17,392 bases of DNA from Dinochytrium kinnereticum (Eukaryota; Chytridiomycota; Chytridiomycetes; Chytridiales; Chytridiaceae): positions 1 to 17,392 of the forward strand of contig JADGJT010000424.1 in NCBI GenBank assembly GCA_027604005.1. The letters run 5' to 3'. Below the pieces are notes generated by a model. It was not told the DNA's origin. It saw only the letters and a list, made by a program, of their open reading frames with translations, and did no database searches. Numbering within the stretch: position 1 is the stretch's first letter; each line of letters starts with the position of its first letter. Below are positions 1-7,130 of this stretch, one piece after another. Made by a program: the position numbers and the translations under genes.

Positions 1-209
1 GGGGTACCTTCAAAGGTTGCGAAGACCAAAGGAAATTCCTGTACGATCTTCCTCGCCTCATCAGGTAGGGCCAATAGCTTTTGCGCGTCCTTATCGTTGG
101 CGTCTGCAGTAGTCTTGATGGAAACCGAGTTGCAATGGGCCTGTTGGGGCGTGATGTAGATCATTCCGATTTCAATTTGGGTGTGGGCACGATGGTGTTG
201 AAGAGGGTG
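1..209 (-). CDS. pol: Ty3/Gypsy pol fragment (pre-RT linker), partial
   Basis: An open minus-strand frame runs from just after a TAG at 212-210 to the window edge and contains an ATG at 164-162. Its end reads like the linker preceding the reverse transcriptase of Gypsy elements, an 'LPDEARKIVQEFPLVF' segment of the type usually followed by the RT entry motif 'LPPHR'. No RT catalytic motif lies inside the window. It is in a different frame from gag. Only about 150 bp separate the gag stop from this open frame, which is too little for a protease domain plus linker, and no DTG/DSG motif was found in any frame there. Identification rests on the short linker alone. Confidence 0.5.
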
Positions 210-362
210 CTAGGCTCTTGTGCAAAGCCTGGAGGCTTGGTCTTGATCGTGGTGGCAGCTCGAGGGTCGCTGACAGAAGAGGCTGCCTCGCTCTTACTGT
301 CTAATGTGGCACGCTCGATCCCGCTAGGACCAGAAGGGAGAGCGCGCGTTCCCGTAAGTGAT

Positions 363-1499
363 TTAGACGTTTCCTCCCGCGCCTGAGCGGGAGTCATCGT
401 TGGTGCTGGTAGTGGCTTCAACGACGTTGACTTGGGCCTTTCTTTTCTTGTTGGGAGAGTTGCAGTTGTCGTAGTTGTGATCCTTTGATCGACAAAAGGT
501 ACACCAGCCGTTCTTCCGGTATTGCTCCTTTTCTTCTCGGGTGAGCTTCTGAGGATATCCTTGCTTGGTGCCGATCTCCATTGGTCCTGCGCCGCTGGAG
601 TTTTTCTGAGACTGTTGACCTGAAGTACCGGAGTTCCGAAAGGACTGGTTCTTGCCGGTGTCATTCTTGCCCTTGGCGTTGTTGAGGTTGTTGGTCATCT
701 TGGCTCGGTCGTGTTGCATCTTGTCAAGCCGTTCCGCGTGTGTCTGGAGAGCAGTGATCTGATCATATTCCATGATTGCGGGTTCCTTGGCGAGACTGTC
801 TTTCAAGCCTCGGCGATACTCGATGCAGAGGATTTTCTCAGGGAGATTGATTCCTTCTGCCTCGATCGCGTGTCTTAGAACGTTGAACTTTTTGTTGTAG
901 TCGACACATGACCCGGATTGTCTCAGCGAGATGAGACTTGACCAAGCCCCTTCCAAGGTGAGTGGCGACGAGAAGGTGTCATGAATCCACTGTTGATAGC
1001 GAATCCACGTCATGTCGTTCTTCTCGGCATCTGGGAGTTCATCCCACAGACGCAAAGCTTCACCCTGAAGACCAGACTTGAGCCAGGTTACCCAGGTCTT
1101 GTGGTTCCGGAACCGTGGAGCCTCGCCGTCGCCTCGAAGGTCGTTAGTTTCCGCCGCGTTCTTGGCCTGCCGAAGGTAGTCTTGAATGACATATTGTGCC
1201 TCGTGTGGCGGTTGCGACTTTGTGTCGCCCTTGAAGGTTGGAGGCTTGACGGAGGGCATCTTGAAGTCCGGTAGTCGCTCGATCTGGTTCCTTGTTTGTG
1301 CCGAGAGTTGTTGTTGAAGGTGTTGGATGGTCTGGAGCATGTTCATCACAACCTGTTGGTTTTGCTGAAGCAGCTCCATCGGCTGATGTGTTTCCACACG
1401 TTGCCGGAGGTTCTGGTTTTCTTGTTGAAGCTCGATAAGCTGCTGCTGGAGGGCGAAGTCCTCCATCATTGCTTGGAGCTGGTCGTTGTCTTGTTCCAT
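363..1499 (-). CDS. gag: Ty3/Gypsy Gag polyprotein
   Basis: Structural capsid/nucleocapsid protein of the retrotransposon, about 378 aa from the chosen ATG at 1499-1497. The frame stays open to 1619, but this ATG starts the Gln/Glu-rich segment typical of a Gag N-terminus and leaves a 5' leader after the PBS. Visible parts in order: an N-terminal Q/L-rich coiled coil (about residues 5-70), a retrotransposon-Gag capsid core with the pattern W-x-gLqGeAlrlWdeLp followed by tW-x-QWih-x-tF (about 130-200), a low-complexity N/S/G linker, then a zinc knuckle C-TF-C-RSKD-H-NYDN-C starting near residue 333, and a Lys/Arg patch (NKKRK). The frame has no internal stops, so Gag itself may be recently active. 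A stop at 365-363 separates it from pol. Confidence 0.88.
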   Translation of the reverse strand: MEQDNDQLQAMMEDFALQQQLIELQQENQNLRQRVETHQPMELLQQNQQVVMNMLQTIQHLQQQLSAQTRNQIERLPDFKMPSVKPPTFKGDTKSQPPHEAQYVIQDYLRQAKNAAETNDLRGDGEAPRFRNHKTWVTWLKSGLQGEALRLWDELPDAEKNDMTWIRYQQWIHDTFSSPLTLEGAWSSLISLRQSGSCVDYNKKFNVLRHAIEAEGINLPEKILCIEYRRGLKDSLAKEPAIMEYDQITALQTHAERLDKMQHDRAKMTNNLNNAKGKNDTGKNQSFRNSGTSGQQSQKNSSGAGPMEIGTKQGYPQKLTREEKEQYRKNGWCTFCRSKDHNYDNCNSPNKKRKAQVNVVEATTSTNDDSRSGAGGNV

Positions 1500-1623
1500 C
1501 GTCCTCGAGTCGATTGCGGTGAGAGGGCCGAAGGGTAGGTTGGGTTTGATGTGGGGAAGAGTCTGAGAGGGGACCGAAGGTAGGGGTCGAATAGGATACA
1601 ATACAGTAGTGACTGTCAAGGAA

Positions 1624-1632
1624 GTGCTACCA
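1624..1632 (-). other. Primer-binding site of the LTR element
   Basis: Read on the minus strand, TGGTAGCAC begins two bases (TA) after the LTR end. It starts with the TGG complementary to a tRNA CCA tail and matches nine bases of a tRNA 3' end reading GTGCTACCA. Initiator methionine tRNAs of many eukaryotes end in GCTACCA, so tRNA-iMet is the likely primer, but the exact tRNA is not in this window. Confidence 0.7.
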
Positions 1633-1634
1633 TA

Positions 1635-1986
1635 TGTAAGGGAAAATTGAGCTTAGGGGATTTAGCCTCTAAGGGATTTCAGAGAGTTGCTTAAAGTATT
1701 TAGGATTTGTTGATTGTTCTTTATTGAATAAAGGAGCGTGCTTTTATAACACGATAATTCTCCGAAACAGAATGTTAAAGAATGTTGTAGAAAGAGAGAA
1801 AGAAGATTGTAGAATAAAGAAGAATATTGAAGAAGAAAGTTAACGCAAGGTGTTAAGCAGAAGTCGTGTGCTGACAAGGCGTGATAATAAGGTAATACAA
1901 GGGTGATACAATGAACTTGGACAAAAATCAAGAATAAATCAAGAATATTCAAGGTACACAAAGAGATAGAAGGGATTTCCCTAACA
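1635..1986 (-). repeat. 5' long terminal repeat of the Ty3/Gypsy element (352 bp)
   Basis: The segment begins TGTAAGGGAAA and ends TTTCCCTAACA on the plus strand. These are 11-bp inverted ends with one mismatch and the canonical TG...CA. In the element's own orientation the LTR carries a TATA box (TATAAAAG, plus-strand 1748-1741) and an AATAAAG polyadenylation-type signal about 20 bp further (1725-1719), the arrangement expected for U3-R. The PBS follows the inner end after 2 bp. The outer end lies 13 bp from the first base of the tRNA-Gln gene. Confidence 0.83.
1741..1748 (-). promoter_or_regulatory. LTR TATA box
   Basis: TATAAAAG on the minus strand, about 110 bp from the inner LTR end and followed by AATAAAG about 20 bp downstream. 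It is the likely Pol II core promoter for gag-pol. Call based on motif and position only. Confidence 0.55.
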
Positions 1987-1999
1987 GGAAGTATCAGTT

Positions 2000-2070
2000 G
2001 GTTCTATGGTGTAGCGGTAGCACACAGGATTTTGATTCCTGGAACCCGAGTTCAATCCTCGGTAGGACCT
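2000..2070 (+). tRNA. tRNA-Gln (anticodon UUG)
   Basis: Complete 71-nt cloverleaf without an intron. The acceptor stem GGTTCTA (2000-2006) pairs with TAGGACC (2063-2069) with one G-T wobble, and the discriminator base is T2070. The D stem is GTG/CAC (2009-2011 with 2021-2023). The anticodon stem CAGGA/TCCTG encloses the loop TTTTGAT (2030-2036), with anticodon TTG at 2032-2034, decoding CAA. The T arm is CCGAG-TTCAATC-CTCGG (2046-2062). The D loop is one base shorter than in the common eukaryotic tRNA-Gln. All stems pair and a Pol III terminator follows, so the gene looks intact. Confidence 0.96.
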
Positions 2071-2079
2071 CACAAAAAC

Positions 2080-2085
2080 TTTTTT
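2080..2085 (+). terminator. RNA polymerase III terminator of tRNA-Gln
   Basis: A run of six T residues 10 bp after the mature tRNA end, the standard Pol III termination signal. Confidence 0.85.
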
Positions 2086-2306
2086 AGTCCACTCAAGTTC
2101 CTCGGACTTTGCACACCCTCCTATTTGTGTAGCCGAAACTGCGGAGGGTACCCTAAGTCCAACAGCCCCCATGGCTGCCAGACCCGGATCACAACCCCCT
2201 CCCCCGACGGTGGTGCCGCCTACACACCCTGCAACCGCGGAGGGAACGTGACTCACCAGTCAGCCCCGTGCTGGACAGCTCGAGCGGGAAACGCGCCGAC
2301 CCGTGT

Positions 2307-2324
2307 GTCAGACTCGTGTCTGAC
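2307..2324. repeat. 7-bp hairpin in the DIRS-like 3' region
   Basis: GTCAGAC, loop TCGT, GTCTGAC: a perfect 7-bp stem with a 4-nt loop. It lies in the non-coding end of the DIRS-like element beside the duplicated hairpins at 2363-2476. Confidence 0.6.
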
Positions 2325-2362
2325 CCTAGCACGGATCTTCTCGCGTCCCCGGACCCGCAACA

Positions 2363-2476
2363 GCAGAACCCGCAACGAGGCGGGAACCACACCAACGGAC
2401 TAGCCCCATGCTAGCCCCCTACGAAAGCAGAAACCCGCACCGAGGCGGGAACCGCGCCGACGGCCTAGTCCCACGC
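2363..2476. repeat. Tandem pair of about 50-bp repeats, each with a CCCGC/GCGGG hairpin
   Basis: Copy A (2363-2411) and copy B (2427-2476) share a sequence running from GCAGAA through CGAGGCGGGAACC to a TAG-TCCCA/CCCAT end, offset by about 64 bp with scattered substitutions. In each copy CCCGC and GCGGG flank a 6-nt loop (AACGAG or ACCGAG), so the stem is kept while the loop varies. They sit just beyond the recombinase stop at 2480 and may belong to the element's terminal repeat. Confidence 0.6.
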
Positions 2477-2479
2477 AAG

Positions 2480-3644
2480 TTAGGAACTCGACGGCCGGGC
2501 GGCCGACCGCATGGCAAACACCCCGCGTGCCCCCCCGCCGACAACCTCAGCCACGAGTTGGGCCCGCAACGTCAACAAGGCGTCGCACTCCCGGATCAAC
2601 TGGTCGCGGACGCGGGCCAGACCCTCCAGGCCGCGCCTGGACACACCCGCCGCGGGGGCGTCACCCAACCCACGCCCGGTATGCCAGTGAGACAACGACA
2701 AAGTAAAGTGGGGGCGAGTCCGCAAATACCAGTAAAACGCGTCAGAGGTCCACCGCCCCCATTGCTGCAAACTGTCCAACGGCCACCCTCCGTACAGATA
2801 ATGGGTCGTCCCGCCGCTGCGAAAACTCGACTCCCCCGCCCGGAACGAAAGACGGTGCCACAACTGGGCCCGCAACCACGGGCCCCAGCCACCTCGCCCG
2901 ACGGCAGCGTCCACAAAGGCCAATTGAGGTCCACCGGCCGGGGCATTAGCCGGAGCAACTGCGAGAGCGTACTGGTGCCGTCCAGTACATCCCGGTGGCC
3001 TGCATGACCAAATACTGGCTGAATTGCGTCGTCGTTTTGGTACGCTGGAGCCACACCGCGTACCCCGCCAACGCGCCTTCCACTGACAAAGCCTCCACAT
3101 GACGGCGCCGCCAGATCTTCCCGGGTCGCGACCCGCAGCCGCCACCTCCGACAAACGGGCGCAGGAGTAAAAAAAACGCCAGCGTGACCATACCCCACAA
3201 CACCGCATCCGCCGCGGACGTCCAATTCAAAGTGTCACGCAACGCCGCCAGGTGGTCCAACGTAAGCACAGCCTCCTGGACGGGGGTAGCGGGGGGCGCG
3301 TATGACCGGACATTATACAACGCGTGGAGCACCCGCTCATGGTTGCGCAGTGCCCGCCACTCCCACCCCTCCGCCCGGTGATAAGATCCCAGAGCCGACA
3401 AATACTGCAGCAACGTGGCGTACTGGATATCCCCTTGAACCACACGGTGGCCCAAGTAATCAACCACCCTCAACAACCGTTCCAACGTGAGCGGGAACAG
3501 CCGACCCGTCGAAGGGCCGCCCGAGCCCCACTTCGCCCGCACGCGAGCCAACGCTCGGACCACAGCGGCGTACGCGTGATTACACGGCATCACTTCCGCA
3601 AACGAACTGATAGCCGCGCCGCTGTGGTCCCGCGGGGGACTCAT
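2480..3644 (-). pseudogene. DIRS-like tyrosine recombinase, frameshifted
   Basis: Site-specific recombinase that would integrate the cDNA. The start is the ATG at 3644-3642, which overlaps the stop of the upstream RT/RNase H frame. Frame one (3644 to about 3000) holds the core-binding region and the first part of the catalytic domain: 'LLLRPF' with a candidate first catalytic Arg (codon at 3161) and 'RTKTTT' with the catalytic Lys (3038). A second frame carries a 'DLNWPLW' segment (about 2990-2900). A third frame (about 2890-2480) holds 'SFRSGG' with the second Arg (2821) and 'GRWTSDAFYWYLR' with the nucleophile Tyr (2728). The usual HxxR histidine position is Ser here. Two frame changes in about 150 bp suggest decay, although sequencing error is possible. 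Confidence 0.75.
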
Positions 3645-4882
3645 TGCTTGCCCACATGCAAATACCGAAAACCAACCGACCCATCCTCCAACCGCCACAA
3701 CACCTCGGGCAGCACCACGGAGCGCTGCCGCTTCGCGGGATGGATCTGAAGAAAACCTGCCCCGTCCCCGCGAGACAACCGGTCACACGCGTCGACAAAT
3801 GCGCGAGCCAGGTGAACTAACCGGAATTGGAACTGAAAGCGGACTGCAGCTGACACCATCTCCCGGACCAGCGCGGACAAAAGGGGGATCGAACCATAGC
3901 CCTTCTCAAAGACGGCCACGTTACTAGCATTGTCCGTATGCCACTGGATGCATTCGCCGGACAACGCGGCCCCCACCGTGGCGAGACCGATGGCCACAGT
4001 AGTGAGCTCGGGCGTCTGCGCTAGCGGGCCCGCCTGCAGCTCCGCCGTACAGTGACGGCACCACCTCACCACATAGAAGTGCTCCCGAGTGCAAAAACCA
4101 GCGCCCATAAGTGAACTGTCGCTAACCACACCGACATGCGCAGCATCCCGCCACGCCAGCTCCGTCACGAAAGCGAAACCGGCCCATTCCAACAGAGTAT
4201 GCGCAAACCACACGACGTCCTCGCGAACCTCCTCAGATACCACCAAAGAGCGGCGGGATGAAGTATCCTGCAACATCGTGTAAGTATTGCCCACATACAC
4301 GCGACCCTGAGGCAAAACCTGGCACACCCACGTAAAGATGCCGGCGACCACAGATGTTTGGTGTGCCGACCACGACGGCAGCCGAGCACTCGCAAGTAAA
4401 AACTTACAGATCTCCCGCCGCTTCGCCAAGCTGAGCGAAATGGTTTGAGACACCGCGTTCACCCAGAAACCCAATACCGACATCGCGGTGCCTGACACCG
4501 TGTCCTGTTTCAACTCATAGCCCACCAACTCGAAAATGCGGCGCACCTGCTTGATCGTCTGGTCCGCCAACGCGGGGGGGACCACACCAAAGAAATTGTC
4601 GCTGTAACTGACCGCATTGACCCCCCCCCTTATAATACAAGATCCAACACATGTAGTTACCAAAATGGCAACAGTGAAAACCAGCGTCGCGAGCGCCAAA
4701 CATAAGGGTGTGATTGATGAACAAATGCCCTTCCACTAAAACGCCTTGCCACAACTGATCAACCTCCCGTCTAGGAAACTGGCGGTATGCAGCCTTCGCG
4801 TCCAGCATCCATAAAGTGCTACCCAAGGCGCAAACGCGCAATGCGCTGGATCAGCACGTCAACCCGGTCTAGCGAACAAGGA
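3641..4882 (-). pseudogene. DIRS-like reverse transcriptase / RNase H, frameshifted and 5'-truncated
   Basis: Polymerase protein of the DIRS-like element. From the truncated start, a short frame with 'DVLIQRIARL' (4880-4830) shifts into one with the RT motif 'LDAKAAYRQF' and 'FGARDAGF' (4841 to about 4620). At a run of nine C residues (4621-4629) it shifts again into a 330-aa open frame. That frame begins at the polymerase motif 'SYSDNFF' (Tyr codon 4606) and continues through RNase H: 'SDSS' (Asp 4120), 'ELTT' (Glu 4009), 'TDNAS' (Asp 3934) and 'DACDRLSR' (Asp 3784). The frame ends at 3641, overlapping the recombinase start as ATGA. The polymerase box reads YSDN rather than the usual YxDD. 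The N-terminal fingers region is missing. Confidence 0.78.
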
Positions 4883-4889
4883 CCGAGAT

Positions 4890-6150
4890 ACTCAAAATAC
4901 CGTCTTGAAGTGGCAAACCGTCAGATGTCACAAACGCGTTGGCAACAGAAACGAGGTCCGTCAAAACAAACATATTTTTAGTGAATGATAGCCCATTTTG
5001 TTTGCTGGTAAAATTAAGCAATATACCCAACGTTTGAGCCAGATTCAGACATATTTGGATGAGCAATCAGCACGCGAAGTTTCGTTTAAAAGACACTAGC
5101 GGCCATAACGCCATCAATTCTTAGAAATTCAAATAAAGATTTTCTTCCTTAGATATAAAAGGCCTAAAAGTAGCTGGGAGGCAGTTTAAATGACAGCATC
5201 ATCTTGCACATCAGCAAGAAATGAAGATTAGCATTCATATTCCTTAATTGAATTCTACAAATATGTGTTGCAGCATGGTTTTGGCGTTAAAAAATAGAAA
5301 TTCACAGGGGATGTGTGTATAGAAACCATCGCAATCTACTAATGTTTTAAGATCGTACATAATCATGGTCGTCGTCACGTAAAAAATCACGGAAAACTCA
5401 TAACTTGTGCTGGATCGTGTCGCCCAATCAAAAAATTCATAAGTATTATTGAGCAAAAATCATAACTATGTAGAACTGTGACATTCTTCGACAATCATTA
5501 AGACAAAGTGAAACCCTGATTCGTGTAAAAGACATAAAAAGTGGGAATAACGTAACAAGTCTATATGAAGTTTAATTTTTTCTCTCAAAATGCCGAAGAG
5601 CTTAATGTGAAATCTCCCCCAAAAAACCCCTGAGCAATCCAGTAGGGTAAAGCAACAATCGAAACTGTCGCTTTTGACTCAGAATGAAACCCATTTGGCG
5701 CTAATCCGTCACTTCAGCTACAATAGACGTTCTCCAGTTGTATTGGTGCGGATCCTATCTCAATAAAGCTGTCCTTTTTGCTGCCGCTGCATCATTTTAT
5801 AGGGTTTTCATACCTTAACCATTGGTGGGCACAAGAATCGTCGACACTGTCCTAATACTGCTTTCCCAGAAGCCTAATATCAGCCGCTTTTGGAGTGCAT
5901 TCCCCTTCAAAATGCGCCATATCACCGCAGAAAAAATATTTAAATGAATCCTGCCGTTCTTTCACCTCCACATTATCCTATCCTTCCTTCCTCTTGTACC
6001 ATTCAGCCTCATCTAGAGCTTTGTCGACAAACTGCCGAGCCCTTACTGCCAACCTTGGATGCCGGTGCTTTCAAGCAAAGCACTGCCGATTCTCATCTTG
6101 CTCGTAATCCCCTCACGCAATTGCTCCCACAGCTGCCAATACAACCTCAT
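4890..6150. other. AT-rich intergenic region, no gene seen
   Basis: About 1.26 kb of AT-rich sequence between the truncated DIRS-like element and the degenerate repeat block. Open frames here are short, mostly lack ATG starts and resemble nothing I recognise. I found no tRNA B box, no inverted repeat longer than about 8 bp and no further retroelement motif. Confidence 0.6.
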
Positions 6151-6157
6151 CTGAATG

Positions 6158-6790
6158 CCGCAAGGGCGGTTGCGGGAGAAACGGGGTGGAAGAAAAGTAA
6201 AATACTGAAGAAAGATCTTGTAAATGAGCCCATCATGACAAGGAGCCGCGGGCCCTCCCACAACCACCCCAGTCGCCCGTGCTCGCGCTTTCACAAGTGC
6301 CCCATTTCCCAGCCACTGCGAGTACCACCTTGAAGGCGCAGAGGCGGCCGCGGGGATAGGCTGCGGTTGCCAAAAAAAAGAAAAAAAGCAACAAGAAACC
6401 AAACTTAATAAAGAGACCTTCATGACGGCCTCTGAGGAGTCGGAGGCCCTTCCGCCGACGCCACCTTCACTACCTTACCGCTGCACATCCTGTCATTGAA
6501 GGCCACCTTGAAGGCGCAGGGGCGGTCTCGAGGGCCAAAGAGAAGGAAAACAGCAACAACAACCTAACTTGTCCAAGAAGCCGTCATGACGCCCTCTGAG
6601 GAGGCGGATGGCCCTCCGGCGGATGCCCCTGCAACTGCCCCAGCACATCCCATCCTTGGAGGCGCAGAGACAGTCGCGGGGGCAGCCTCTAGAGGGAAAC
6701 CGGGGAGAACGCAGCTTGCCCAATAGGCCGTCATGACGGTCTCTGAGAAGGCGGTGGGGTGCTGGGAACCAGGAAACGAAGTTATCGAAA
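6158..6790. repeat. Degenerate tandem repeat, four copies of about 150-185 bp
   Basis: Four diverged units begin with related GC-rich blocks: GCCGCAAGGGCGG (about 6160), GAAGGCGCAGAGGCGG (about 6333), GAAGGCGCAGGGGCGG (about 6511) and GGAGGCGCAGAGACAG (about 6658). Each is followed by an A-rich stretch and then a box around TCATGAC at 6233, 6420, 6584 and 6731, with CTCTGAGGAG-type sequence after it in the last three. Spacings shrink from 187 to 164 to 147 bp. Stops interrupt all frames, so the block is not clearly coding. It lies upstream of the gene at 7131 and could be decayed minisatellite or promoter DNA. Confidence 0.65.
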
Positions 6791-7024
6791 GCTGAAATCC
6801 CAAAAATCGCGCAGCTTCCAAGCCGCCCAGATCATGCCTCAAACCACCTCAAACGGACCGTCAGTGACAAAGTCCCTCTCTCAAGTCAGCTCAGCTCACG
6901 AAACTTAGAGCTGGTACAGGGGTGGGATCACTAAAATTTCAGTGCTCGTTGAGGGACACCAATTTCATAAACTGGGTGGTTCTCAAAGTCCTTTCTTTGA
7001 TTTCGCGGGATGTGCACGCGACAA

Positions 7025-7045
7025 TCTAACGGTTCCACCGTTAGA
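7025..7045. repeat. 9-bp perfect inverted repeat upstream of the 7131 gene
   Basis: TCTAACGGT, spacer TCC, ACCGTTAGA. The arms contain TAACGG facing CCGTTA, which matches the Myb-type core YAACKG in inverted orientation. It lies 86 bp before the ATG at 7131. The same CTAAC (7026-7030) could instead be an intron branch site for the acceptor-like TAG at 7059-7061. Confidence 0.55.
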
Positions 7046-7130
7046 ACTTTTGCGACACTAGGTCCTGTTGGTATCGAGAGGTGACGTTCCCTTGGAAAGA
7101 GACGAGCCGCAAATTGGTGTCAAAAGGGCG

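Larger units (their letters stand above)
1..1986 (-). mobile_element. Ty3/Gypsy-like LTR retrotransposon, 5' portion
   Basis: Minus-strand element read as 5' LTR (1986-1635), primer-binding site (1632-1624), gag (from 1499) and the beginning of pol, which runs off the left edge. The order LTR-PBS-gag-pol, the Gag with a CX2CX4HX4C zinc knuckle, and the pre-RT linker fit Ty3/Gypsy (Metaviridae-type) elements. The LTR carries 11-bp inverted ends with one mismatch. The 3' LTR and the second target-site copy lie outside the window, so the target-site duplication cannot be checked. No protease motif (DTG/DSG) is visible between gag and the pol fragment, so this copy may be internally deleted and unable to move on its own. 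Confidence 0.85.
2100..4885 (-). mobile_element. Degenerate DIRS-like (tyrosine-recombinase) retrotransposon
   Basis: A GC-rich block between AT-rich flanks encodes, in minus-strand order, reverse transcriptase (from about 4882), RNase H (about 4120-3780) and a tyrosine recombinase (3644-2480). RT-RH-YR is the hallmark of DIRS-type retroelements, which integrate with a recombinase instead of a DDE integrase. The coding frames are broken at several points, and the element is 5'-truncated near 4885, where base composition drops sharply to AT-rich. The region 2100-2480 has no open frame and holds small hairpins and a direct repeat, probably the 3' terminal region. Both end points are set by composition and homology and are approximate. 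No adenine-methyltransferase domain or Gag is visible. Confidence 0.75.

Noticed and set aside
161..664. 167-codon minus-strand frame overlapping the gag 3' end
   Set aside because: It overlaps the zinc-knuckle region in another frame, has no protease or RT motif, and looks like a shadow of gag plus linker.
1981..2256. Open frame antisense to the tRNA gene
   Set aside because: It covers a fully paired tRNA and retroelement edge, with no protein-like features.
2408..3749. Plus-strand frames across the DIRS-like element (2408-3007, 3324-3749)
   Set aside because: They are antisense to recombinase frames with clear catalytic motifs, and their high GC explains the lack of stops.
5895..6423. Open frames on both strands near 6.0-6.4 kb
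   Set aside because: They run across the degenerate repeats, end at stops in the next unit, and show no domain or splice signals.
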